From positions 26,768 to 90,767 of IMG/VR virus record IMGVR_UViG_3300042319_002356: 64,000 nucleotides of DNA; one strand, given 5' to 3'. Positions 8,595 through 17,385 of the stretch are shown piece by piece; the stretch's first letter is position 1, and each line of letters opens with the position of its first letter. The DNA is from a virus. Made by a program: the position numbers and the translations under genes. The notes under the pieces were generated by a model. That model was not told the origin of the DNA, did not search any database, and saw only the letters and a program-made list of their open reading frames with translations.

Positions 8595-9199
8595 ACATAA
8601 AATTCAAGGATACTTTTTTTGAAAGTTTCAAAAGAATGATTAATCGGGAAAGATGGTATTGGAAAACTTGGGACTTGTTCAGATATGACATCCCAAGATT
8701 TTTCCGTAACCTGTGGTTATTCCGTAAAAACTTATGGAATCACACCTGGTATAATGGTGACAGTTCGGTTTTGCCTTGGGTTAAAACTGCTGTTGATGAT
8801 ATGGCTTGGAGAATTGAAAAATATGGGCACGAGGTTGATGAAAGTCGTTTGAAGAAAGTTGCGAAGATGAGACGATTATCTTATTTGATTGATGTTTGTG
8901 TCAATGACACTTTCATTGAGGAGGCGGAAAAAGAGTTGGGATTTGAGTATGTTTATTACCCATTTGAGTTTGAAGAAATTTCAGGTAGTGAAGATTTATA
9001 CCAATTAAAACAAAATGAAAACCCAACGGACAAAGAGAATAATTCAAAAATTCTTAAACGGTCTCATCAGATTCAAAAAGAATATTGGGAGGAACTATGT
9101 GCAATTATCAAAGGACCTGACTACGATGAATTAAGAAACTCTGAGGAAGGTTGGGATGAAAAATACGATGGAAGTGACCTAAGAGCTTGGTGGGACTAA
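8591..9199 (+). CDS. Hypothetical protein, 202 aa
   Basis: Trp/Tyr/Arg-rich N-terminal region (RERWYWKTWDLFRYDIPRFF) and acidic C-terminal half. It resembles uncharacterised phage proteins of about this size, but no catalytic motif is visible. Overlaps the preceding gene by 4 nt. Confidence 0.65.
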   Translation: MNIKFKDTFFESFKRMINRERWYWKTWDLFRYDIPRFFRNLWLFRKNLWNHTWYNGDSSVLPWVKTAVDDMAWRIEKYGHEVDESRLKKVAKMRRLSYLIDVCVNDTFIEEAEKELGFEYVYYPFEFEEISGSEDLYQLKQNENPTDKENNSKILKRSHQIQKEYWEELCAIIKGPDYDELRNSEEGWDEKYDGSDLRAWWD

Positions 9200-9214
9200 T
9201 CAAAACTAAATAAT

Positions 9215-9400
9215 ATGAGTGGACACAGTATGAGAATGTTGGAGGATTTTCTTCAACAGAAGAAAAAAACCGCAGAAGGATTAATGAGTAAAACTAGCCA
9301 AAAGGACTATTTTAGAGGTCAAGTTGAAATGATTGATGAAATTTTATCGGATATTAAGAAAAAACCCACACCTTTTAATCCATGGCTGATGCCGTTCTAA
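9215..9400 (+). CDS. Hypothetical protein, 61 aa
   Basis: Short helical, Lys/Gln-rich protein ending in Pro-rich KKPTPFNPWLMPF. No family recognised. Sits 15 nt after its neighbour in the same run. Confidence 0.55.
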   Translation: MSGHSMRMLEDFLQQKKKTAEGLMSKTSQKDYFRGQVEMIDEILSDIKKKPTPFNPWLMPF

Positions 9401-9410
9401 AATTTTGCCT

Positions 9411-9418
9411 TATCTTTG
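9411..9418 (+). promoter_or_regulatory. Promoter -7 box TATCTTTG
   Basis: TATCTTTG exactly 4 nt before ATG 9423; no clear TTG at the -33 distance. Confidence 0.55.
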
Positions 9419-9422
9419 TGGT

Positions 9423-9905
9423 ATGGATAACGAACTAAAATACATACCAACAAAGGAAGCGATTATTGGATACGGTGATTCATTAATTGCGAAAGGGGAA
9501 AGTAATGATTGTGTTGTTAGAGCTATATCATCAGCATTTCAAATGCATTATGACAGAGCTCACGAATTTGTTAAAGAAAAGTTTGGTCGTGAAAACCGAA
9601 AAGGAACAAGATTCTTTGTTGGTGGGATGCGACGTATGGAAGATGATGGACAGGATATTAATTTAAAGTCATTTGAAAGTATGGGTGACCAACGAGGACA
9701 TATGGGTTATGATGTTATTGTAAAAGGTCAAACCGTTAAACGTAAAATGACAACTGGTACATTCATTAAGAAATATTCTGTTGGGAAGTATCTTGTAGTT
9801 GTTCGTGGTCACGCTTTCTCCATTATTGACGGTAATGTTGTTGGTAACCAAGAGGACGCTAAAATGAAAAAAAGAGTTATTAATCACGCATTTAAGGTAT
9901 TATAA
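9423..9905 (+). CDS. Putative C39-like cysteine peptidase fold protein
   Basis: 160 aa. SNDCVVRAISSAF near residue 30 places a Cys at the head of a helix, and VVRGHAFSIIDGNVVG near residue 135 supplies a His and Asp, in the order of papain-like/C39 proteases. Similar single-domain proteins occur in many phages with unproved activity. It might cleave a host or phage protein. ATG 9423 chosen because the promoter box ends 4 nt upstream. Confidence 0.65.
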   Translation: MDNELKYIPTKEAIIGYGDSLIAKGESNDCVVRAISSAFQMHYDRAHEFVKEKFGRENRKGTRFFVGGMRRMEDDGQDINLKSFESMGDQRGHMGYDVIVKGQTVKRKMTTGTFIKKYSVGKYLVVVRGHAFSIIDGNVVGNQEDAKMKKRVINHAFKVL

Positions 9906-9906
9906 T

Positions 9907-10509
9907 ATGATTGACAATTTAGAACAAATAAAACAATTGTTGAATTTTGAAAACGATGGGGACTTTTATATGCTCTATGTCCTCAAAAGGAAGAAAGACC
10001 AACCTGAAGGTGAGAGAGATAATCATCAGTCAGTAAGAACTATCAAAACTTATTGTGTTGATAGTATTGAGTATTTGGAAAAACGATATGATGAGATTAA
10101 ACAACTTTGTGAGATGTTTAAAGCTCGGGCGTATATCCATGTTCAAAAACAAAACCATAAGGATGTTTCATTAGAAATGATGATGTCCTTAGCTGAAAGA
10201 ATTAAAAACGGACAACACATTCAGAAAGGATTGTTTGATTCGGTTGTTGGACAAATTAAGACTCACGAAAAAAGGTGGATTGTTGATATTGATACTAAAG
10301 ACAATAAAGAAATTTTAAATATTAAGTTAAAGATTGATAGTTGCCAACCTTTTGGAAAGGATAAAATAATTTCTGAAATCCCAACCAAAAACGGATATCA
10401 TCTAATTACTGATAGATTTGACATCGTGGAATTTATGAAAGTATTTCCTGATGTTGATGTCCAAAAGAAAAACCCAACTTTGTTATTTTTACCTGAAAGT
10501 TTGAGTTAA
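9907..10509 (+). CDS. Putative primase-polymerase-like (AEP) fragment
   Basis: 200 aa. The order RAYIHVQKQNHKDV ... RWIVDIDTKDN ... PTKNGYHLIT recalls the metal-binding Asp strand and the 'nGxHl' strand of archaeo-eukaryotic primase domains found in some phages. The segment lacks an obvious zinc stem or helicase, so activity is uncertain. It starts one base after the preceding stop. Confidence 0.45.
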   Translation: MIDNLEQIKQLLNFENDGDFYMLYVLKRKKDQPEGERDNHQSVRTIKTYCVDSIEYLEKRYDEIKQLCEMFKARAYIHVQKQNHKDVSLEMMMSLAERIKNGQHIQKGLFDSVVGQIKTHEKRWIVDIDTKDNKEILNIKLKIDSCQPFGKDKIISEIPTKNGYHLITDRFDIVEFMKVFPDVDVQKKNPTLLFLPESLS

Positions 10510-10515
10510 ATTTAT

Positions 10516-10523
10516 TATCTTTG
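10516..10523 (+). promoter_or_regulatory. Promoter -7 box TATCTTTG
   Basis: TATCTTTG ending 4 nt before the RNA ligase ATG at 10528; CTG rather than TTG at the -33 distance. Confidence 0.55.
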
Positions 10524-10527
10524 TCAA

Positions 10528-11589
10528 ATGAATGAAGTATTGAACAAATATTTTGAGGAAGGGTTGGTGTATAAACAAATACATCCGACTCTTCCTTTGA
10601 CTATATGGAATTATTCTGAAAAAGTTCAGTATGACGGACTTTTTGATGATGTAACCCTACAAACTCGTGGATTAGTTACTGATGCAAATGGGTCAGTCGT
10701 TGCCCGACCATTTCGTAAGTTCTTCAATATGGAAGAAGGGAAACATACCGCAACTCCTGACTTTGATGTTTATGATAAGATGGATGGGTCTTTGGGTATA
10801 TTATTCAATTACGAAGGTGAATGGATAATGGCGACTCGTGGGTCTTTCACTTCTGACCAAGCGGTTAGGGGATTTGAAATGTTGAAGAACTATGACTACG
10901 AGAAACTTCACAAAGGTTACACTTACTTATTTGAGATAATATATAATGAGAACCGTATAGTGGTAAAATATCCATTTGAAGATTTGGTATTACTTGGAAT
11001 GATAGAGACCAAAACCGGATACGAAGTTGATTTGTATGGTGAAGGAAATGATGTTAGATTGAAGAACTTAATATCTAATCTTGGTTTCAAAGTCGTCAAA
11101 AAATATGATGGAATACTGGATTATACCGAATTGAAAGGTATGATAGGTAATGACGAAGAAGGATTTGTTGTTCGTTTCTCTAATGGAGACAGAATGAAGA
11201 TAAAGGGTGAGGAGTATCTTCGTCTTCATAAGATAATGACCAATGTATCTACCACTGCGATATGGGAAATGTTGAGTGAGGGTAAGGATGTATTGGAATT
11301 ATTGAAAGATGTTCCTGATGAATTTTATCAAAAGATAAAGATGTATGTTTCTGATTTAAGATATAATCACTATCGTTATTGGGACTATGCTGGGAAGATA
11401 CATCAGTATTTCAGATATGGTAAGTATAATGATAGAGACCCTGAGCCAACCAAGAAAGAATTTGCCTTACATTTGCAAGAATGTGGAACTCACCCAAAGA
11501 TAAAAGCATTATGTTTTTTGATGTGGGATGGTAAAAATGTTGATAAAGTAATATGGAATTATTTAAAACCTGAATATAAAAAATTATGA
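10528..11589 (+). CDS. rnlA: RNA ligase, T4 Rnl1-like
   Basis: 353 aa. Nucleotidyltransferase motif I is KMDGSLG with Lys84 as the AMP-accepting residue. Upstream TRGLV and RPFRKFFNMEE match the Rnl1 N-terminal signature, and motifs IV (EEGFVVRF) and V (MKIKGEEYLRLH) follow. T4 Rnl1 seals tRNA cleaved by host anticodon nucleases. Here the enzyme fits with the phosphoesterase (12161), P-loop kinase (13570) and cREC domain protein (56423) as an RNA-repair set guarding the large tRNA complement. The C-terminal ~100 residues correspond to the Rnl1-specific helical domain. Confidence 0.93.
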   Translation: MNEVLNKYFEEGLVYKQIHPTLPLTIWNYSEKVQYDGLFDDVTLQTRGLVTDANGSVVARPFRKFFNMEEGKHTATPDFDVYDKMDGSLGILFNYEGEWIMATRGSFTSDQAVRGFEMLKNYDYEKLHKGYTYLFEIIYNENRIVVKYPFEDLVLLGMIETKTGYEVDLYGEGNDVRLKNLISNLGFKVVKKYDGILDYTELKGMIGNDEEGFVVRFSNGDRMKIKGEEYLRLHKIMTNVSTTAIWEMLSEGKDVLELLKDVPDEFYQKIKMYVSDLRYNHYRYWDYAGKIHQYFRYGKYNDRDPEPTKKEFALHLQECGTHPKIKALCFLMWDGKNVDKVIWNYLKPEYKKL

Positions 11590-11876
11590 AAAAAGATGTG
11601 AATTTTGGAACACCTATAGTTGTGTTTATGTTAATATTGTTTTTGTTTGTTTTTGTCGGTTTATTCTTAAAAGAAAATAGTCGGACAAAGGTAACACACG
11701 TCACCAGGGAAAAACATTTGGTAACAAATGTTAAAAGGCATATTCCTCGTAGTGTTCAGGATGAAATGAATCTGTATTATGATGTAACAATTGACGATAC
11801 CAACACTTTCAAAACATTGCATCACTATCAGGTTGGTGATACAATTTATTTTGAAATTTATAAGATTAATAAGTAA
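11586..11876 (+). CDS. Single-span membrane protein, 96 aa
   Basis: One hydrophobic segment at residues ~8-27 (PIVVFMLILFLFVFVGLFL) followed by a soluble ~65-residue domain with VGDTIYFEIYK near the end, reminiscent of small beta-barrel proteins. A similar architecture is seen in 19073-19462. Overlaps the ligase stop by 4 nt. Function unknown. Confidence 0.7.
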   Translation: MKKDVNFGTPIVVFMLILFLFVFVGLFLKENSRTKVTHVTREKHLVTNVKRHIPRSVQDEMNLYYDVTIDDTNTFKTLHHYQVGDTIYFEIYKINK

Positions 11877-11879
11877 GAT

Positions 11880-12140
11880 ATGAAAGTAAGTATGAACGGA
11901 CTGAGAAATCAGTTATTGAGAAATTACAACTCTTTGGTTTATAAGTTAAACAAAAGAATTGATGGTGAGGATATCAATGACTTAGAAGTTTATGACATCC
12001 AACGAGAGTTAGAAGGACTCAGAAGTTGTATTGTTACACTTGCTTTTACATCTATGGAAGGTGATGACGGATGGGATTCTATGGATGAAAATACATATTT
12101 TGAACAATTTAATCCTGAAGAAGATTTGGTTGAAGAATAA
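11880..12140 (+). CDS. Hypothetical protein, 86 aa
   Basis: Helical acidic protein with no signal or recognised motif. Its last codons contain the TTG of the promoter that drives the next gene. Confidence 0.6.
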   Translation: MKVSMNGLRNQLLRNYNSLVYKLNKRIDGEDINDLEVYDIQRELEGLRSCIVTLAFTSMEGDDGWDSMDENTYFEQFNPEEDLVEE

Positions 12141-12156
12141 TTTTGTTGTATCTTTG
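12126..12156 (+). promoter_or_regulatory. Bacteroidota-type promoter
   Basis: TTG 12126-12128, 20 nt, TATCTTTG 12149-12156, then 4 nt to ATG 12161. Confidence 0.8.
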
Positions 12157-12160
12157 CACT

Positions 12161-12859
12161 ATGATATTAAAAATTGAAAAAGATAGTAACGGAATATTCC
12201 CAAACATTTGGATATGTTCTGACCCGCATTATAATCACAAGAACATTTGTCGTGGAACTACTAACTGGAGGACACTTGATAACGAGGTTCCTGTTGAACA
12301 AACTCGTGACTTTGATACACTTGAAAGAATGAACCAATCAATCCTTGATGGAATAAATTGGAATGTTGGACAGGATGATGTGTTGATTTGTCTTGGTGAC
12401 TGGTCATTTGGTGGATTTGAGTTTATCAAACAATTCCGTGATAGAATTGTGTGTAAGAATGTTCACTTGGTTTTAGGTAATCACGACCAGCATATTGAGA
12501 GAAACAAGGAGAATAGTCGGTCATTGTTTAGTTCCGTATCTGAGTATCTACGAATTGTTGTGATGGAACCAATCAAAAAAGGTCAAACCAAACGACAAGA
12601 GTTCGTATGTATGCACTACCCAATCCAAAGTTGGGATGGGATGAATAAAGGTATTCCTCACTTACACGGACACGTTCACTTACCAAATGAAAGAAAGTTC
12701 GGTAATGGAAAAAAAATGGATGTTGGTTTTGATGGACATCCTGAATTTCGTCCTTATAATTTGTTGAGGGAAATTGTCCCGTTAATGAAAAATCGTGAGC
12801 AGTTGTCAGATATGCCAAATGACCACCACCTTGAAAGATTGTTAAACTCTGATAAATAA
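12161..12859 (+). CDS. Calcineurin-like metallophosphoesterase
   Basis: 232 aa. All metal-binding motifs are present: CSDPHYNHKN, LGDWSFGG, LGNHDQH, HYPIQSW and HLHGHVH. This is the small phage/bacterial phosphoesterase type acting on nucleotides or phosphodiesters. With the RNA ligase and P-loop kinase nearby it could process RNA ends, but the substrate is not shown by the sequence. ATG 12161 chosen by the promoter box 4 nt upstream. Confidence 0.88.
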   Translation: MILKIEKDSNGIFPNIWICSDPHYNHKNICRGTTNWRTLDNEVPVEQTRDFDTLERMNQSILDGINWNVGQDDVLICLGDWSFGGFEFIKQFRDRIVCKNVHLVLGNHDQHIERNKENSRSLFSSVSEYLRIVVMEPIKKGQTKRQEFVCMHYPIQSWDGMNKGIPHLHGHVHLPNERKFGNGKKMDVGFDGHPEFRPYNLLREIVPLMKNREQLSDMPNDHHLERLLNSDK

Positions 12860-12862
12860 GTT

Positions 12863-13015
12863 ATGACTGAACAAGAAATGGTAAGTGAAATCATTAGGAT
12901 TGAAACGATATGTACTAGAGCCGTCCTTCAAGGGCATAAAGCATCTAACGATGACGTATATCAACCATTAAGAGAAAAAGCTAAACATTATAGAGAAAAA
13001 TTAGGAATAAAATGA
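12863..13015 (+). CDS. Small hypothetical protein, 50 aa
   Basis: Helical, charged (MTEQEMVSEIIRIETICTRA). It starts 3 nt after the phosphoesterase stop and its own stop overlaps the next ATG, so it is probably a real operon member. Function unknown. Confidence 0.55.
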   Translation: MTEQEMVSEIIRIETICTRAVLQGHKASNDDVYQPLREKAKHYREKLGIK

Positions 13016-13173
13016 AAATAATACCATTCTTTGAAACAACCTGGGACGAGGACTTTAAACAAGTTGTTCTTATACCAACAATATTCCTAACCAAAAGTTA
13101 CGGAACTAGATATAACATTGGAATTAATTTTTTATGTTTTGACTTTGGACTATGGATACTCATAAGAAAATAA
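13012..13173 (+). CDS. Small hypothetical protein, 53 aa
   Basis: Begins by ATGA overlap with the preceding stop. Aromatic and hydrophobic residues alternate (NIGINFLCFDFGLWILIRK), consistent with a short beta-rich or membrane-associated peptide. Similar short 'YGxxxNIGFNFLCFDFGLWL' proteins are common in phages, but their role is unknown. Confidence 0.55.
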   Translation: MKIIPFFETTWDEDFKQVVLIPTIFLTKSYGTRYNIGINFLCFDFGLWILIRK

Positions 13174-13553
13174 ATGAGATTAAGGACTTAAAGGGTAATT
13201 ATGAATATTACCTTACCATTGGTAAACTTAGGAAGTTTTTACAGGAACATCCTGAATTACCCGACGATGCTCTTGTCCTTTCCCAAAGAGTTGAAGATGT
13301 TTATTATGAACAACACGGATGGGGCGTGGTGTTGAAAGAAGGTGACCATTATGATATGGTTAAAACCCACAACATTAGAATGGAAGAGGAAATCCGTAGG
13401 AGAAAGAACGGAGAACACCCAAAGTATGATATGGAAGACCCTTCACAATACATTCAGGAATTGACCGATGATTTAAAAGACCAATACCATCCTGTATTTT
13501 CTTGTACGAAATATAAAGATGATGATAATCTTTATTTGTATTTACACTATTAA
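13152..13553 (+). CDS. Hypothetical protein, 133 aa
   Basis: Soluble protein. Residues ~20-55 (IGKLRKFLQEHPELPDDALVL) resemble the opening of small phage proteins beginning 'TVGELIEKLKEFPPDAEV'. Start overlaps the preceding gene by 22 nt. Function unknown. Confidence 0.65.
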   Translation: MDTHKKINEIKDLKGNYEYYLTIGKLRKFLQEHPELPDDALVLSQRVEDVYYEQHGWGVVLKEGDHYDMVKTHNIRMEEEIRRRKNGEHPKYDMEDPSQYIQELTDDLKDQYHPVFSCTKYKDDDNLYLYLHY

Positions 13554-13565
13554 TTTATATATTTG
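13536..13565 (+). promoter_or_regulatory. Bacteroidota-type promoter
   Basis: TTG 13536-13538, 19 nt, TATATTTG 13558-13565, 4 nt before ATG 13570. Confidence 0.7.
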
Positions 13566-13569
13566 CAAT

Positions 13570-13956
13570 ATGAAAACACTTTATTTAGTTAGAGGATTAC
13601 CAGGAAGTGGTAAAAGTACATTTGCACAATCATTAGATTGTCCTGTATTTGAAGCGGATATGTTTTTTGTAAACTCACAAGGGGTCTATAACTTTGACTT
13701 CACTAAGATTAAAGATGCTCACGCTTGGTGTCAGGAAATGGTTGAGGACCATATGTTTAACCAACACGAGAAGATTGCGGTATCAAACACTTTCACACAA
13801 GAATGGGAAATGAAAGCGTATTATGATATGGCAAAAACTTATGGTTATACCGTATTTTCAATCATTGTTGAAAACAGACACGGAGGTGAGAATGTTCACG
13901 GAGTTCCTGCAGATAAGTTAGAAGTAATGAAAAACAGATTTGAAGTTCAGTTATAA
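13570..13956 (+). CDS. P-loop kinase (polynucleotide-kinase-like)
   Basis: 128 aa. Walker A is GLPGSGKST at residues ~8-16, then EADMFF for the acceptor-side Asp, and SNTFTQEWEM matching the AAA/zeta-toxin-like small kinase family related to NEDD4-binding protein 2. Such kinases phosphorylate 5'-OH polynucleotide ends. With RNA ligase at 10528 it could complete an RNA repair pathway. Substrate is inferred. Confidence 0.8.
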   Translation: MKTLYLVRGLPGSGKSTFAQSLDCPVFEADMFFVNSQGVYNFDFTKIKDAHAWCQEMVEDHMFNQHEKIAVSNTFTQEWEMKAYYDMAKTYGYTVFSIIVENRHGGENVHGVPADKLEVMKNRFEVQL

Positions 13957-14282
13957 TGAAAAAGGAATACATTACCTGTTCTGCGATATGGTATAAAGAT
14001 TTACCAACACAGACATTTCTACCAAAGAATATTGATAAAGGTGTTGTTGTTTGTGGTCATCGTCACGGACATTGTATTGACATAATGAAAACACTTGGAC
14101 AATTACGAAGTGTGGTTAATGGTCCTGATTCGGTTGGTGAATATGAGCAAGGTTTCTTATCAAACCTTAATAAATTCTACGACAGGTTTGAAGCGATGAG
14201 GATTGCAATTGATGCTGGTCAGGTGGAATACGATAAACTATATAACCCATTAATAGGATTATTCTCTGAAGATTTATATTAA
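13956..14282 (+). CDS. Hypothetical protein, 108 aa
   Basis: Contains VVCGHRHGHCIDIM, a His/Cys-rich motif seen in a phage protein type that also shares YITCSAIWYKD near its start. The motif could bind a metal. It overlaps the kinase stop by one base and ends just before a strong terminator. Confidence 0.65.
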   Translation: MKKEYITCSAIWYKDLPTQTFLPKNIDKGVVVCGHRHGHCIDIMKTLGQLRSVVNGPDSVGEYEQGFLSNLNKFYDRFEAMRIAIDAGQVEYDKLYNPLIGLFSEDLY

Positions 14283-14285
14283 GTT

Positions 14286-14313
14286 AAACCCCTCACTTTT
14301 GAGGGGTTTTTTG
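14286..14313 (+). terminator. Rho-independent terminator
   Basis: AAACCCCTCA / TGAGGGGTTT with loop CTTT, followed by a T run. It isolates the downstream signalling operon. Confidence 0.9.
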
Positions 14314-14323
14314 TTTATTTCAA

Positions 14324-14331
14324 GTATTTAT
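14324..14331 (+). promoter_or_regulatory. Late-type motif GTATTTAT
   Basis: GTATTTAT ending 5 nt before ATG 14337; the only start signal between the terminator at 14286-14313 and the kinase operon. Confidence 0.6.
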
Positions 14332-14336
14332 CAAAT

Positions 14337-15434
14337 ATGAAAATAAACACCAAAATCTCTTTACTTTTCAAAACCATATCAAATTTAGTTTTTGGTGAAA
14401 CAAAAAAAGAAATGTCTGAAACTGATAAGTTTATTGACAGAGCGACAATTGTTTCTATGACTGATGAGAAAGGTAGAATTACCTATGTTAATGAAAAGTT
14501 TGAAAAGATATCAGGTTATAAATTAGATGAGGTTAAAGGTAAAGACCACTCAATAGTTAATTCGGGATTACAACCCGATGGGTATTGGAGAAATATGTAT
14601 AAGACGGTATTGAAGGGTGAGATATGGAATGATATTGTTTGTAATAAAGCAAAAGATGGTAGTCATTACTGGGTTGATACATACATTAGAGCTCGTTTTG
14701 ATGAGGACGGGAAGTTAGAAGGGTTCTCATCAATTAGACAAGATGTTACCAAAATTATGGAACAATCTGTTGAACTAGATAGGAAGAACACCTATTTAGA
14801 ACACGCTGCCAAGATATTAAGACACGATATGCACTCTGGTATTAACACTTATATGCCAAGAGGTCTTAGTTCGTTGGAGAGAAGAATAACTAACGAAGAC
14901 ATTACCAATCTTAAAATTGAAGCCCCACTTAAAATGATTAAAGAGGGACTCAAACATTCTCAGAAAGTTTATAGAGGAGTTTATGAGTTTACCAATCTAG
15001 TGAAAAAGGATGTGGTTCTTAATAAAGAACAATGTAACATCAAGGACATTCTCAAGGACTATTTGTCTTCGACGGCCTACGTCAGTCAGGTAATATTAGA
15101 TGATAATTTACCATCTGTGGAAGTAAACGAACCATTATTTTGTACTGCGGTTGATAACCTTATCCGTAATGGATTAAAGTATAATGACTCAGACACCAAG
15201 TTTGTTAAAATATATTCTGATGAAAACTCAATTTACATTCAGGATAATGGTAGAGGTATCACTCAGGAAGATTTTGAACACCTATCTAAACCATATGTAA
15301 GAAAAGAGGGACAGAAAGAAAGTGGAAGTGGATTAGGATTGAACATTTGTGTTGCAATTCTTAAAGAACACGGGTTTGAAATTACCTGTGAGAAAAATGA
15401 AACTGGAACTAAAATGAAAATTAAATACAAATGA
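14337..15434 (+). CDS. PAS-domain sensor histidine kinase, soluble
   Basis: 365 aa. PAS/PAC domain at residues ~35-145 (ITYVNEKFEKISGY; the segment after it ends SSIRQDVT). The phospho-acceptor H box is LRHDMHSGIN with His163, followed by a helical hairpin and an HATPase_c domain with N box (DNLIRNGLKYN), G1 (DNGRGI) and G2 (GSGLGLNIC). There is no membrane span, so the signal is cytoplasmic. The kinase core is clearly paralogous to that of 16039-17385. First gene of an operon with the receiver at 17378. Two-component kinases are rare in phages. Confidence 0.9.
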   Translation: MKINTKISLLFKTISNLVFGETKKEMSETDKFIDRATIVSMTDEKGRITYVNEKFEKISGYKLDEVKGKDHSIVNSGLQPDGYWRNMYKTVLKGEIWNDIVCNKAKDGSHYWVDTYIRARFDEDGKLEGFSSIRQDVTKIMEQSVELDRKNTYLEHAAKILRHDMHSGINTYMPRGLSSLERRITNEDITNLKIEAPLKMIKEGLKHSQKVYRGVYEFTNLVKKDVVLNKEQCNIKDILKDYLSSTAYVSQVILDDNLPSVEVNEPLFCTAVDNLIRNGLKYNDSDTKFVKIYSDENSIYIQDNGRGITQEDFEHLSKPYVRKEGQKESGSGLGLNICVAILKEHGFEITCEKNETGTKMKIKYK

Positions 15435-16042
15435 AAAAGTTATTATTAATCTGTTTTATGTTAATGTCTTTTGTTGGATATACACAATACCCAATAAAGA
15501 CAATCTTTAAGGGTGATTCAGTTATTATCTTAACCATTGAGCAATCTGAAAAGATTAATGAAATGTTAGATAAAACATCAAAATCTATTAAAGATAGCAA
15601 TAAAAAAACTAAAGAATATGAATCGGAAATTCAAAAGTTAAATACCGTATTGAATAACCAAAATGCGTATATTGATAGTTTATCTAATCTTTTATTACAA
15701 AGATGGACTTGTAATGAAGACATTTACGATAGCATATGGACATGGGCTCTAGGACCTTCAATCATCTACACCATGTATCCTGATGATAGTACGGTTTATG
15801 TAATGGACTTATCACATTATTATATGACAACTAATGATTTTGGTATAGTAATGGCAAGAATGACAGACAAAGAATATCTTAAATACAAAGCATTTATTTC
15901 AAAGTATGGACTTAGTGAGGAAGCGTTTTGGAGATTTAGAAATGAGATGAAAGTAAAAAGACTTAATGATGATAAGATGAAAGATAAGAAAGAATGGAAA
16001 AGTAAAATGGTTCTTGAAAAGAAAGAGGAGGAAGAGAAATGA
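15431..16042 (+). CDS. Exported coiled-coil protein, 203 aa
   Basis: Signal peptide at residues 1-18 (MKKLLLICFMLMSFVGYT) with predicted cleavage just before Gln, in line with the Bacteroidota Q-rule. A coiled coil lies at ~45-90 and a C-terminal Lys/Glu-rich tail. It overlaps HK1 and HK2 genes by 4 nt at each end, so it is made together with them. It may be a periplasmic ligand or partner for the second kinase; this is inference. Confidence 0.75.
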   Translation: MKKLLLICFMLMSFVGYTQYPIKTIFKGDSVIILTIEQSEKINEMLDKTSKSIKDSNKKTKEYESEIQKLNTVLNNQNAYIDSLSNLLLQRWTCNEDIYDSIWTWALGPSIIYTMYPDDSTVYVMDLSHYYMTTNDFGIVMARMTDKEYLKYKAFISKYGLSEEAFWRFRNEMKVKRLNDDKMKDKKEWKSKMVLEKKEEEEK

Positions 16043-17385
16043 GAAATTATTTAATATCTACACTATTTTTAGTTAGTCTTCAATCTTACTCACAAGATAC
16101 CACAGACTTCTCAATTAAACCTAATTGGGTTAGTCCAGAAAAAAATCTAGAAGTAATTCAAAAGGATAGTGTATTAAAATCTAATATCATTACTGATGTG
16201 ATTGATAGAATAATACCTAATTGGGCACCACCCGAAAAAGTATTTGAACAACCAAAAGAAGAACTTTCACCTGAGGATGTGAAACAATTAGAAGAAGACG
16301 TGAAATTCATGTCAGATTTACCACAATCATACAAACAAGTGTCCAAAGAGGATTTAAAAAATGTTTTGGTTTTGATTGATAATAAAATAGTTCAATTAAA
16401 GGCCGAATTGGATGCGTTGTTAAAAGCAAGAAATGCTAACCAGGAAGTTATCAAATCAAAACAAAGTACTTTAACGGTATTAGAAAAAGAAAAGAGTATT
16501 ATCAATTTAACTTTAACTGAAGGTGAATTAAAAGATGAAAACGGAAATTTAATTGGTCAAAACGATGAGTTAAAGATAGAACAAGATAAACTTAAAAAGT
16601 ATCTTTATTTTGCTCTCGGTGGAATCGCCTTACTTGGATTAATTGTTGCGGTAGTATTACAAAGAAAGAAGATACAAGTTCAGGATGTTGAGATTCAAAA
16701 TCAACTTGATGAAATTAATAAGAAGAATAGTTACTTGGAACACGCTGCGAGAATTATCCGACATGATATGCACTCAGGTATTAACACATATATGCCAAGA
16801 GGTATTAGTTCATTAGAGAAAAGATTGACCACTGAGGACATTCAAAAGTTAAAAATTGAAGGAGCTTTGAAGATGGTTAAAGAAGGTCTTAACCACACCC
16901 AACGAGTATATAAAAGTGTATACGAATTTACCAATCTTGTTAAACAAAATGTAGTATTAAATAAAACTATGGTTGATGTTAAGGACTTGGTATGGAAATA
17001 CATTTCACCCAATTCATATAGTTCTCAGGTTGAGATATCTGATTTAGGTCAATTAGAAGTTAATGAGATTTTATTTTGTAATGCGGTTGAGAACTTAATT
17101 AAAAACGGACTAACATATAATGATAGTCAGGATAAGAAAGTTAAAATTTATTTGGACGAGGATTATATAATCGTAGAGGATAATGGTAAAGGTTTTTCTC
17201 AGAAACAATTTGAGAAACATCTTAAAAAATATGCGACAAAGAAAGAGTTTAGTGAAGATGAGAAAGGGTTGGGGTTAAACATTTGTGTTGCAATATTAGA
17301 AGAACATGGTTATAAACTCTCCTGTGAAAAAATTGAGACAGGAACTAAAATGAAAATAAAAATAAAAAAAGAAAAAAATGATTGA
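16039..17385 (+). CDS. Membrane sensor histidine kinase
   Basis: 448 aa. Signal peptide ending before Gln19, a periplasmic region of ~165 residues with a long coiled coil (~110-185), one membrane span at ~188-208, then the kinase core: H box RHDMHSGIN (His242), N box (ENLIKNGLTYN), G1 (EDNGKGF) and G2 (KGLGLNIC). The core is strikingly similar to HK1 at 14337. It contains no PAS domain, so the exported region is the likely sensor. Followed by an 8-nt overlap with the receiver gene. Confidence 0.9.
   Translation: MRNYLISTLFLVSLQSYSQDTTDFSIKPNWVSPEKNLEVIQKDSVLKSNIITDVIDRIIPNWAPPEKVFEQPKEELSPEDVKQLEEDVKFMSDLPQSYKQVSKEDLKNVLVLIDNKIVQLKAELDALLKARNANQEVIKSKQSTLTVLEKEKSIINLTLTEGELKDENGNLIGQNDELKIEQDKLKKYLYFALGGIALLGLIVAVVLQRKKIQVQDVEIQNQLDEINKKNSYLEHAARIIRHDMHSGINTYMPRGISSLEKRLTTEDIQKLKIEGALKMVKEGLNHTQRVYKSVYEFTNLVKQNVVLNKTMVDVKDLVWKYISPNSYSSQVEISDLGQLEVNEILFCNAVENLIKNGLTYNDSQDKKVKIYLDEDYIIVEDNGKGFSQKQFEKHLKKYATKKEFSEDEKGLGLNICVAILEEHGYKLSCEKIETGTKMKIKIKKEKND

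Noticed and set aside
12161-13956. Complete T4 Pnkp-like operon
   Set aside because: Kinase and phosphoesterase are separate genes without the Pnkp fusion, so only a functional association with the ligase is suggested.
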